Part shown: positions 48,578 to 56,852 of the stretch, in pieces
How the letters are laid out: every line of letters begins with the position of its first letter
Position numbering within the stretch: position 1 is the stretch's first letter
Assembly (NCBI GenBank): GCA_946185345.1
Contig: CAMHJC010000002.1
Span: 1-61,597 of the forward strand
Direction: 5' to 3'
Source of the DNA: an uncultured Clostridia bacterium
Lineage (GTDB): Bacteria; Bacillota; Clostridia; Oscillospirales; Acutalibacteraceae
DNA length: 61,597 bases
Program-made: the position numbers and the translations under genes
Notes under the pieces: generated by a model
What the model was told of the DNA's origin: nothing
What the model saw: only the letters and a program-made list of their open reading frames with translations
Databases searched by the model: none

Positions 48578-49669
48578 ATGAAATTAAAGAAAATCAGAAA
48601 CGCATTGCTTGTAGTGCTGACTCTGGCTCTTGTATCGGCAACCACCGTTGCCATCACATGGGCTCTCGCTACCAAAGACATTTCCCCTGTCACCAACAAG
48701 TTTACGTCCAATCCGGAAATCAAGCTGGAATTCCAGGAGCCTACTTTTGATGCCAAGACCTGGGGCGAGGAAAGAACGCCCACAGATTCTTCTGTACCCA
48801 CGGGTGCCACTACAAATGATTGGCCGACAGGTTCCGATGCTCCGGCAAAACCGGAACTTCCCGACGGTAGTACGATCGACATTCCCGATAATCTCGGCTA
48901 CAACAAGGCCCGTAAATACACATCCGAATCGATTATTCCCAAGAATCCCCAGCTTAGAAATTCTACAAACGTCACGTTTACAACCGATAATTATCAACAG
49001 AACGGCACTACTTCCGATGAATGGGTCGCTCTGAAGGTTAAGTACAGTCTCACAGTCACTGCTTCGACTTTTAAGGCAACCTCCGGAAACACAGGTACCG
49101 GGGATGACAAGTCCGATCCGATTTTGGTGGAGGCATTTACTCCTACCGGCACCCTTGTATTCGATACCTATGATGATTTCTCCCATGCCATCGCCAGCGT
49201 CGGATACATTCCGGCAGGTGCGACCGCAGCAAACAAAGCGCTTGATAAAGCCTTGGACGATCAGAGAATCGGTACGACCGGCGATACTTGGAGAGATATT
49301 TCCGACGGCAAGGGTACGCTCTTTATGTACAACAGAAAGCTGACAACAGCCAGCGATGCTACACGTAAAACAGACACGCTCTTCGACTGTGTAAGAATTA
49401 ACGAGATGACTCAGAAATGGGTTAAAAGCGGCGAAGCAACCCCTGAACTGTACTATGTGTTTGAACTCAGAGGCAAGATCGGCGAATCAACCGTCGGTGT
49501 ATTGGGCAATTCGGGTTCCTATCAGACAGTCTATATGCAGAACCTGCCTGATTTTGATATCAGCATGAGCGGCTATGCCGTACAGGGCGACAATCTGTAT
49601 CTCCCCGGCACATCAGGCCAGACCGATTTCGCTGACGATGCGCTCAAGACATTTGCAAGCAAAAACTAA
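48578..49669 (+). CDS. Candidate SipW-dependent exported protein
   Basis: N-terminal MKLKKIRNALLVVLTLALVSATTVAITWALATKD; strong RBS aggagg. Confidence 0.7.
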   Translation: MKLKKIRNALLVVLTLALVSATTVAITWALATKDISPVTNKFTSNPEIKLEFQEPTFDAKTWGEERTPTDSSVPTGATTNDWPTGSDAPAKPELPDGSTIDIPDNLGYNKARKYTSESIIPKNPQLRNSTNVTFTTDNYQQNGTTSDEWVALKVKYSLTVTASTFKATSGNTGTGDDKSDPILVEAFTPTGTLVFDTYDDFSHAIASVGYIPAGATAANKALDKALDDQRIGTTGDTWRDISDGKGTLFMYNRKLTTASDATRKTDTLFDCVRINEMTQKWVKSGEATPELYYVFELRGKIGESTVGVLGNSGSYQTVYMQNLPDFDISMSGYAVQGDNLYLPGTSGQTDFADDALKTFASKN

Positions 49670-49745
49670 TCAATCGTGAAACTTCGATTGGTAATATTCA
49701 CAACTTTTATAAAAAATCAGTTTATTCCAAGGAGGATAAAACACT

Positions 49746-50618
49746 ATGAAAGAAAAGAAATCCAAAGGCTTGCGCAAGGTGTTTCTTATGGCAGTGGCAA
49801 CGGCGCTTGTCATTGCGATCAGCGTCAGCGCAACACTCGCTTTCCTGACTGACAGTACCCAGCAGAGAGATAACGTCTTCACTGGCGCCAATGCAAAGCT
49901 TTCCGGTGAGATTATCGAGCCGCGTTTCGAAGAAAATGACACCTATTACTTTAGCCCGGGTAAAGAAACACCCAAGGATCCGATGGTTCACAATACCACC
50001 ACAGGTACGGATGCAATGGCTATGTACACCGGCGTCAAGATTGAGTTTTTGATTCAGACAGATGAAGCTGTAACGCCTTTCGTTCCGGTTGACTATGCGG
50101 TTTTCAAAAAGTATGTTGCCTTGAAGGGCTTGAATATTGACTTCACAGGTTCTTCCAATACAACCAATGCGGCAGAAGGCACCTCTACTTCCAATAAGTG
50201 GGGATATATCGGCGAGAAAGATAAGGCACTGTATCTCTACTATAAGAAATCTATCGGGGCTGATGATGGTGCAGAGCCATCATCATCTAACAGCTATGCA
50301 CCGGGTACAGATACAACCGAAGCGATTTTCACCAGCGTCGATATGAGTGAGTTTATCCATATACCCAAGACTACGCCGACTGTTGCCGGCGGTAACGATG
50401 CCGCTACCGTTGTAGGCTCGAATTATACTGCTATTCAGGGAGCAGCGAATAATTTGAATGTGGATCGTCAGTACGACCAGCAATTCAAAGTCTGCAACAT
50501 CCAGATTAAGATCACAGGCTTTGGTGTTGAAGCTGCTTCCGCAGGTACCGATCTTTCTACTGCGGCTGATTCAACGGAATACACCCGTATTAAGCAGGGT
50601 CTCGGCTTCTCTGCCTAA
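49746..50618 (+). CDS. SipW-dependent-type exported protein (TasA/CalY-like signal)
   Basis: KVFLMAVATALVIAISVSATLAFLTDSTQQRDNVFTGAN matches the SipW-cognate signal pattern (hydrophobic stretch then LAFLTD). Confidence 0.78.
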   Translation: MKEKKSKGLRKVFLMAVATALVIAISVSATLAFLTDSTQQRDNVFTGANAKLSGEIIEPRFEENDTYYFSPGKETPKDPMVHNTTTGTDAMAMYTGVKIEFLIQTDEAVTPFVPVDYAVFKKYVALKGLNIDFTGSSNTTNAAEGTSTSNKWGYIGEKDKALYLYYKKSIGADDGAEPSSSNSYAPGTDTTEAIFTSVDMSEFIHIPKTTPTVAGGNDAATVVGSNYTAIQGAANNLNVDRQYDQQFKVCNIQIKITGFGVEAASAGTDLSTAADSTEYTRIKQGLGFSA

Positions 50619-50705
50619 TTGATTTGTCTTCCTGATTGATTCGTCTTTCTGAAACCGGATACCGATCGTACCGAAGACAAAATTTCTTTAAATAAGCAGT
50701 CGGAG

Positions 50706-51350
50706 GTGATTGCTCTGAAAAAACGTAAAAAAATATATTTAACGGGCTTCTGCGTACTGCTTGTTGCGATTGCAATAGTAAGTGTGAAAATCACATTGGC
50801 ACTTAATACAGTTAAACAGCCGATTTCGACCAACGTGGCAACCATAGGCGAGATTAAAATCAAGCTGATTGATGAGTACTACGAAGCCTCCGATATGACA
50901 AAAAACCACCAGACCTATGACAAGGATCATCCGCCGGTATTTAAACGGGGTGATGATGTTACCAAGACGGTCTACGTTCAGAATGTAGGAGAACATCCCT
51001 GCTACGTCCGACTCCTGGTCAGAAAAGAGTGGGTGTATCAGGATCCCGACACTTTGGCGCTGTTCGATCTGGATAATCCCACGGGTGATGCGGAGGAAGA
51101 AGATCAGATTATCACATGGACAGTCAATGACGAGTGGGTGAGAGGCAAGCCTTCAGATGATTATCCGGATTACTACATCTATTATTACAAAACCCCACTG
51201 TCGGCTCGGGGCGGTAAGACGCAGTCTCTTTTCAAAGACAACCAGTTCCATATAGGCAGGTATGACCTGGACTACGGCAACAAAGCCGTCGCTCATATCT
51301 ATGTTATGGCGCAGGCTGTACAGTCGGACAGCACGAAAGGATTTTTTTGA
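50706..51350 (+). CDS. Exported beta-rich protein of SipW locus; frame continues past TGA in +1 frame to 51453
   Basis: N-terminal TM; VYVQNVGEHPCYVRLLVRKEW; ends GGA TTT TTT TGA; +1 frame reads DTSIPLPQDIVFETNDQGFVDNWVGLYFREREAD to 51453. Confidence 0.65.
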   Translation: MIALKKRKKIYLTGFCVLLVAIAIVSVKITLALNTVKQPISTNVATIGEIKIKLIDEYYEASDMTKNHQTYDKDHPPVFKRGDDVTKTVYVQNVGEHPCYVRLLVRKEWVYQDPDTLALFDLDNPTGDAEEEDQIITWTVNDEWVRGKPSDDYPDYYIYYYKTPLSARGGKTQSLFKDNQFHIGRYDLDYGNKAVAHIYVMAQAVQSDSTKGFF

Positions 51351-51454
51351 TACCAGCATTCCTCTTCCTCAGGACATTGTTTTTGAAACCAACGACCAGG
51401 GCTTTGTTGACAACTGGGTAGGACTCTACTTCAGAGAACGGGAGGCTGATTGAT

Positions 51455-52378
51455 TTGAAAAAAACAAAACTCAAAAAAGTCATTGCCTCTGTTGCAATAT
51501 GCGGACTGACTGTTCTGACCGGTTACTTCAGTATCATGGCGGTAACCCATACCCCGACCATACTGGGCCAGAAGACATATGCCGGAGGACACGTTTATAT
51601 CGACAGTGAGGGTGATGATTTTGGCATTACCGAACTGACTGAAAACTTCTTCGGCCCGTACGGCTATGGCGATGAGGCCAACGATATTCTCATTCCGGGC
51701 AGTAAACGGGAAGGTAATATCAAGGTAAAAAACTACAGTGATACCAATCAGTTTAATGTATTTATGTTTGCCAAAAGTACGGACGTGCAGGGAACCCCGG
51801 GCGATGATAATTACAGCAACCCGTATGAGGACTACAGGAATGCCAATTCCGGTTCCTACTACAGTGCCGATAAGCTTAAGGCAGCATCGGATGAGCTTGT
51901 CAACAGGTATCTTGATCTGGAGATTTATGATGAAAACGGCTCCCCGGTCTATATTGGCAAGCTCAACGGTAAAGGCGACGGCACCGTTGATCCTCCGTAT
52001 TTGATGGATGTGGAAAACGCAATCTACATGGGAAAGCTCAAACCGGGCGAGGAGGTAGAATATACCTTTAAACTGTCGGTTCCTGCCTATGAGGTAATGA
52101 GCGTAGCGCGTCCCGGCTCCAATGAAGCCAGGCTGGGTCTGGACCATGGCTACGACAAAACCGTTGCGATGATTGACTGGGTGTTTGTACTTTCCTATGT
52201 GCTGCCTGAGGCAGTTTCGACATCACAGGATGAGTCTCAAAAGCCGACACCTGTTTCTCCCGGAACAGGTGAAGCCCCGAATCTGTATATCTATGCGGCG
52301 GCAGCCTGCGGCTTCAGCGCACTGGCCATCTTCTTTGTCACTTTCGGCGGCAGACGCAGAAGGAAAGAAGACGACTGA
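51455..52378 (+). CDS. Cell-wall-anchored protein with SPxTG-type sorting signal
   Basis: N-terminal signal/TM; C-terminal TPVSPGTGEAPNLYIYAAAACGFSALAIFFVTFGGRRRRKEDD. Confidence 0.72.
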   Translation: MKKTKLKKVIASVAICGLTVLTGYFSIMAVTHTPTILGQKTYAGGHVYIDSEGDDFGITELTENFFGPYGYGDEANDILIPGSKREGNIKVKNYSDTNQFNVFMFAKSTDVQGTPGDDNYSNPYEDYRNANSGSYYSADKLKAASDELVNRYLDLEIYDENGSPVYIGKLNGKGDGTVDPPYLMDVENAIYMGKLKPGEEVEYTFKLSVPAYEVMSVARPGSNEARLGLDHGYDKTVAMIDWVFVLSYVLPEAVSTSQDESQKPTPVSPGTGEAPNLYIYAAAACGFSALAIFFVTFGGRRRRKEDD

Positions 52379-52431
52379 GTTTCCTGACAGATTCACCAAC
52401 ATGTGAATAACAATTAAACCACATTGACCAA

Positions 52432-52467
52432 AGAGGATATGTCTATCAAAAGGCATGTCCTCTTTTT
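52432..52467 (+). terminator. Rho-independent terminator of the SipW locus
   Basis: agaggatatgtc / ggcatgtcctct followed by T-rich tract. Confidence 0.8.
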
Positions 52468-52546
52468 CTCTGTTTCTGTTGCAAATTCATGGGAGATGAT
52501 GTAAAATATAATTATCAGTACGCAAAATAAAACGGAGGAATCAACT

Positions 52547-54412
52547 TTGGTAAGAAGCGATATTGAAACATTTTTGCTGAGCGTGGAAAAACCGGGACGA
52601 TATGTCGGCGGAGAACCCAACAGCGTGGTAAAAGACAAGTCGGAGGTCAATATCCGGTTTGCGTTTTGTTTTCCTGACGTATACGAAATCGGCATGTCGC
52701 ACCTCGGCATGAAGATACTCTACGGGCTGTACAATTCCGTGCCGGATGTCTGGTGTGAGAGAGTGTTTGCGCCCTGGCCGGATATGGAGGCAAAAATGCG
52801 TGAACATTCCGTTCCGCTCTACGGTCTGGAAAGCGGCGATTCTCTCAGGGAATTCGACTTTGTGGGCTTCACGCTGCAATATGAACTCAGCTATTCCAAC
52901 ATCTTCACCATGCTCGATCTGTCGGGTGTTCCGTTCCTGTCGGCTGACAGAGCCAATGATGATCCGCTGGTGATTCTGGGCGGTCCCTGTGTCTGCAATC
53001 CCGAACCGCTTGCCGACCTTGCCGACATCGTTTCTCTCGGCGAAGGCGAAGAAGTAAGCATTGAGCTGTTCGACCTTTACCGGGAGCATAAGAAGCAGGG
53101 CTTTGACCGCAAAAAATTCCTGCGTGAGGCGGCGAACATTCCCGGCCTTTACATTCCCTCTCTCTATGAAGTCACCTACCGTCCGGACGGAACGATTGCT
53201 TCCGTTCAGCCCAGGGACGGCGCGCCGGGAACGGTTCAGAAGCGCATCATTCAGGATATGAGCAAGGTGTATTATCCCGAAAACTTTGTTGTCCCGATCA
53301 TCGAGATTGTTCATGACCGTGCGGTGACCGAGATATTCCGCGGCTGCATACGTGGATGCCGGTTCTGTCAGGCGGGCTACATCTACCGTCCCAACCGCGA
53401 AAAGGATTATTCCACCGTGGATCACCAGAGCCGCAGCCTTTGCGACACTACGGGATACGATGAAGTGTCGCTTTCATCGCTCAGTTCGAGCGATTACACC
53501 GAGCTGCCGGAACTGCTGGACAATATGCTCAACTGGACGGAACAGAGCAAGGTGAGCATTTCGCTGCCTTCGCTCAGAATAGACGGATTCAGCGACGAAC
53601 TGACCGAAAAGCTCAAAAAGGTTCGCCGCGGAGGACTTACCTTTGCGCCGGAAGCCGGAACACAGCGCCTGAGGGACACTATCAACAAAAATGTGACCGA
53701 GGAAGAAGTGCTGGGAACCTGCCGCACGGCCTTCAACGGCGGCTGGACGAATGTCAAGCTCTACTTCATGCTGGGACTTCCGACCGAAACGCTTGAGGAC
53801 GTGGAGGGAATCGGCGAGCTTTCGCAGAAGGTGGTGGACGAATTCTACCGCAACCCGAACAAGCCGAAGGGAAAGGGCGTGAATGTCACCTCGAGTGCGT
53901 CGACCTTTGTGCCGAAGCCGTTTACACCTTTTCAATGGGAGCCTCAGGACGATATCGACACCATTCACATGAAGCAGCAGCACCTTCGTGACAGCGTGCG
54001 CAGCCGAAAAATCACGCTGAACTGGCACGACGCCGACACCAGCTTCCTGGAAGCGGTGTTTGCCCGGGGAGACCGCAAACTCATCAATGTATTGATTTGC
54101 GCTTTTCATAAGGGCTGCCGTTTTGACGGCTGGGATGAATACTTCCGACTGCCGGTGTGGCTCGAAGCATTCGCCGAATGTGGTCTCGATCCGGCATTTT
54201 ACGCCAATCGCCGCCGCAGCTACGAGGAGATTCTCCCGTGGGATCATCTCGATTACGGCATAACCAAGGAATTTCTCATCAGGGAACACAAAAAGGCGCT
54301 TGCCGCCGAAACCACTCCGCATTGCCGCCGGAAATGCGCCAATTGCGGAGCAAGCAAGCTGACAGGAGGTGTGTGCAGTGTCTTTAAGAATCGGAATGAA
54401 AAACGTGGTTGA
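52547..54412 (+). CDS. TIGR03960-type B12-binding-domain radical SAM protein
   Basis: FPDVYEIGMSHLGMKILYG, EIFRGCIRGCRFCQAGYIYRPNREK, LSSLSSSDYTEL, GLTFAPEAGTQRLRDTINKNV; TTG start. Confidence 0.92.
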   Translation: MVRSDIETFLLSVEKPGRYVGGEPNSVVKDKSEVNIRFAFCFPDVYEIGMSHLGMKILYGLYNSVPDVWCERVFAPWPDMEAKMREHSVPLYGLESGDSLREFDFVGFTLQYELSYSNIFTMLDLSGVPFLSADRANDDPLVILGGPCVCNPEPLADLADIVSLGEGEEVSIELFDLYREHKKQGFDRKKFLREAANIPGLYIPSLYEVTYRPDGTIASVQPRDGAPGTVQKRIIQDMSKVYYPENFVVPIIEIVHDRAVTEIFRGCIRGCRFCQAGYIYRPNREKDYSTVDHQSRSLCDTTGYDEVSLSSLSSSDYTELPELLDNMLNWTEQSKVSISLPSLRIDGFSDELTEKLKKVRRGGLTFAPEAGTQRLRDTINKNVTEEEVLGTCRTAFNGGWTNVKLYFMLGLPTETLEDVEGIGELSQKVVDEFYRNPNKPKGKGVNVTSSASTFVPKPFTPFQWEPQDDIDTIHMKQQHLRDSVRSRKITLNWHDADTSFLEAVFARGDRKLINVLICAFHKGCRFDGWDEYFRLPVWLEAFAECGLDPAFYANRRRSYEEILPWDHLDYGITKEFLIREHKKALAAETTPHCRRKCANCGASKLTGGVCSVFKNRNEKRG

Positions 54413-55091
54413 CATTCAAGGCACGCTGTGTCTGCCTGTCAGGGTGTTTTTTGTCAAGGAAGGCCCTTCAAAATACATGTCCCATCTCGATCTCATGCGC
54501 TGCATGACCCGGACGATCCGCCGCGCCGGAGTGCCGATCTGGTACACCGAAGGCTTCAATCCTCATCCCTTTATGACCTTTGCCATGCCTTTGTCGCTGG
54601 GAACATCAGGTCTTTGCGAGACAATGGACGTGCGCCTTACGGTGGACATGCCCTTTGAGGAAGTCAAAAGCCGCCTGAATGCAGCGCTGTGTGAGGGAAT
54701 ATATGTCACAAAGGTGGATTATCAGTTGGAGAAGGCAACTGCCATTCAGTCGGCAGTGTACTGTGTCACGCTGGCGGCGGAAGGCTGTTCCGGCGGTCAG
54801 CTGGCCGCCGGGATGGAAAAATACCTTTCCCAGGATACGATAACCGTTCAGAAGAAGAACAAAAAGAAGCAGCTTGTCGATATGGATGTGAAGCCTCACA
54901 TCATGGCGTACAGTGTTTCAGCTGAGGGAGAATGTGCGGTTCTGCGCATACGGCTTCCCGCCGGAACCAGTCTCAACGTCAACCCGGGCATCATTCTCAA
55001 GGGATATGAAGCGGCCGAGAGCGTTACATTTGACAGATGCGACATTGTGAGAGAGCGTATTCTCACTGAGAGCGGAGAGGATTTTCAATAA
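54369..55091 (+). CDS. TIGR03936 / DUF2344 radical SAM-associated protein (start uncertain)
   Basis: VFFVKEGPSKYMSHLDLMRCMTRTIRRAGVPIWYTEGFNPHP. Confidence 0.88.
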   Translation: MCAVSLRIGMKNVVDIQGTLCLPVRVFFVKEGPSKYMSHLDLMRCMTRTIRRAGVPIWYTEGFNPHPFMTFAMPLSLGTSGLCETMDVRLTVDMPFEEVKSRLNAALCEGIYVTKVDYQLEKATAIQSAVYCVTLAAEGCSGGQLAAGMEKYLSQDTITVQKKNKKKQLVDMDVKPHIMAYSVSAEGECAVLRIRLPAGTSLNVNPGIILKGYEAAESVTFDRCDIVRERILTESGEDFQ

Positions 55092-55092
55092 G

Positions 55093-55251
55093 AGCCTGTT
55101 CAGTATCTCTCCACGCACGTCTGGCTTGCATCTTTTCCGCCATATTTTGCCAAAATCCTCGTTAATACACAAAGTATTGCCTGCGGTTTTGGCTTCATCT
55201 GGCGAAAAATCTGACTTCGCCATCCGCACATGCGGAGATACTGAACAGGCT
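55093..55251. mobile_element. MITE-like element, family 1 copy B (159 bp)
   Basis: 17-bp perfect terminal inverted repeats agcctgttcagtatctc / gagatactgaacaggct; 5-bp ATAAG on each side (55088-55092, 55252-55256). Confidence 0.8.
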
Positions 55252-55266
55252 ATAAGAAAGGATTGA

Positions 55267-56037
55267 ATGGAATTGAGAAACAGTATCAGACAGATTCTTG
55301 CCATATCACTGATGTGCGCAATGCTTTTAGCCGTGTCATGCGGTAAGAGTGAGGGAAAAGAAGCGGTTTCCTCCGAAACGGCCCCCGTTTCTTCCGAGGA
55401 GGTTTCCTCTGCGGAAGAACAAGGCTACAGGCTGGTGCCGGACGATTTTACCATTGAAGGCCTAAAAATCGGAATGACAGCGGACGAGGTCATGGGAGTA
55501 CTCGGCAAGCCGGACCGCAGGTATGACTGCGAGGCGACCCTGACGCACGGCGCCTTTACCAGCCTGAGCTACGACGGATTTTCGCTGTGGTTCGATTCTG
55601 AGAATGCTGATGAACCCTTCAAATTGAATCATATTTATATCACAGGTGAGCAGATTCAGCTTGTCAACGGCGTGCATGTCGGCAGCACCCTGGATGAAGT
55701 CTTCAGCGCATTTGATCATCCGGCTGGCGAACAGTTCGATTACAACGTTGACGAGGGTGACTTTGGCTGGAAATGGCTTTACAAAGACTGTGACATCGAA
55801 CCGGACGGATTTAAAAGCGACTGGCCGGATGAGGTCATACAAGCCGCCTATTACTGCAATTATAAGGACTATGCCAATCCGATTCATTACATGTATTTTG
55901 AACCTCCGGTGTGGAACGAGGAAAAAACAGAACTGACCGTTTTCAGATACGACATGTCATTCACCATCGTTCCGGGAGAAAAAACCGTCAACGAAATCGT
56001 CATCTCCGCCATGCCGGAGATCTATACCGAATATTAG
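55267..56037 (+). CDS. Lipoprotein with two SmpA/OmlA(BamE)-like motifs
   Basis: Lipobox LAVSC; LKIGMTADEVMGVLGKPD and VHVGSTLDEVFSAFDHP. Confidence 0.6.
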   Translation: MELRNSIRQILAISLMCAMLLAVSCGKSEGKEAVSSETAPVSSEEVSSAEEQGYRLVPDDFTIEGLKIGMTADEVMGVLGKPDRRYDCEATLTHGAFTSLSYDGFSLWFDSENADEPFKLNHIYITGEQIQLVNGVHVGSTLDEVFSAFDHPAGEQFDYNVDEGDFGWKWLYKDCDIEPDGFKSDWPDEVIQAAYYCNYKDYANPIHYMYFEPPVWNEEKTELTVFRYDMSFTIVPGEKTVNEIVISAMPEIYTEY

Positions 56038-56049
56038 TGGAGGAGTCAG

Positions 56050-56799
56050 ATGACAATGAAAATGAAGATAATCAGCCTTTTGCTTGCCATCGCTCTGGCG
56101 GCGGTTTTTCTTATGGGATGCAGTACCGACAGCTGTAGCGGCGTCGCTCCCGTACGGAACGGAGGCGCCTCGTCGGAGGCCTATGTACCTCACAAATTCG
56201 GCGTTGACGCCGCTGCCGTCAACGGAGCGAAAATCGGCATGACGCAGGAGCAGGTGAAATCCATACTCGGTGAGCCGGACGAAGTGAGAGACGTTCCGAA
56301 TGACAACTTTATTTACGGCAAATATGTCGATATGACCTATGGCGGACTGACGATGTCGTTCTACGATGTCAATGAAGGCGATGAACTCACGCTGGGATCG
56401 TTTTCCACCGGTTCGCCTGACGTGAAATTCGTCAACGGTCTGCATGTCGGCTCCACAAAGGACGATGTGCTTGCGACATTTACACATGAAGAAAATCCCC
56501 AGTCCCTGTATTTTTCCACTACGGAGGAATGCTGCGGAGAATACATCTACGGCAATTACAACATTGAGGAATTCCTAGCGGAAACGCCCAAGGGGGAAAT
56601 TCAGTACGCCTACATCAACCGTTACAGCGAGGAAATCGACCAGACCTACACGATGGAGTACTATTATTATCCTCCGCTGGTCTGGAACGAGGATGAGGAC
56701 GATTATACAGGCGAATGTTACTCCATGGTATTTTACATGGAGAGCGGAACCGATATCGTCACAGGAATAAGAATCAGCTTTGATCTCGCCTTGCATTAA
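56050..56799 (+). CDS. Paralogous lipoprotein with two SmpA/OmlA(BamE)-like motifs
   Basis: Lipobox FLMGC; AKIGMTQEQVKSILGEPD and LHVGSTKDDVLATF; same layout as upstream gene. Confidence 0.6.
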   Translation: MTMKMKIISLLLAIALAAVFLMGCSTDSCSGVAPVRNGGASSEAYVPHKFGVDAAAVNGAKIGMTQEQVKSILGEPDEVRDVPNDNFIYGKYVDMTYGGLTMSFYDVNEGDELTLGSFSTGSPDVKFVNGLHVGSTKDDVLATFTHEENPQSLYFSTTEECCGEYIYGNYNIEEFLAETPKGEIQYAYINRYSEEIDQTYTMEYYYYPPLVWNEDEDDYTGECYSMVFYMESGTDIVTGIRISFDLALH

Positions 56800-56852
56800 C
56801 CCATTCAACATGATGAGGCGAGTGAAAAATTCAACGGCATTGGGAGGAAATC

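Noticed and set aside
48400-48750. 116-aa + strand ORF spanning the 47603/48578 gene junction
   Set aside because: Overlaps two better-supported genes, with no RBS; likely spurious although it shares the junction sequence.
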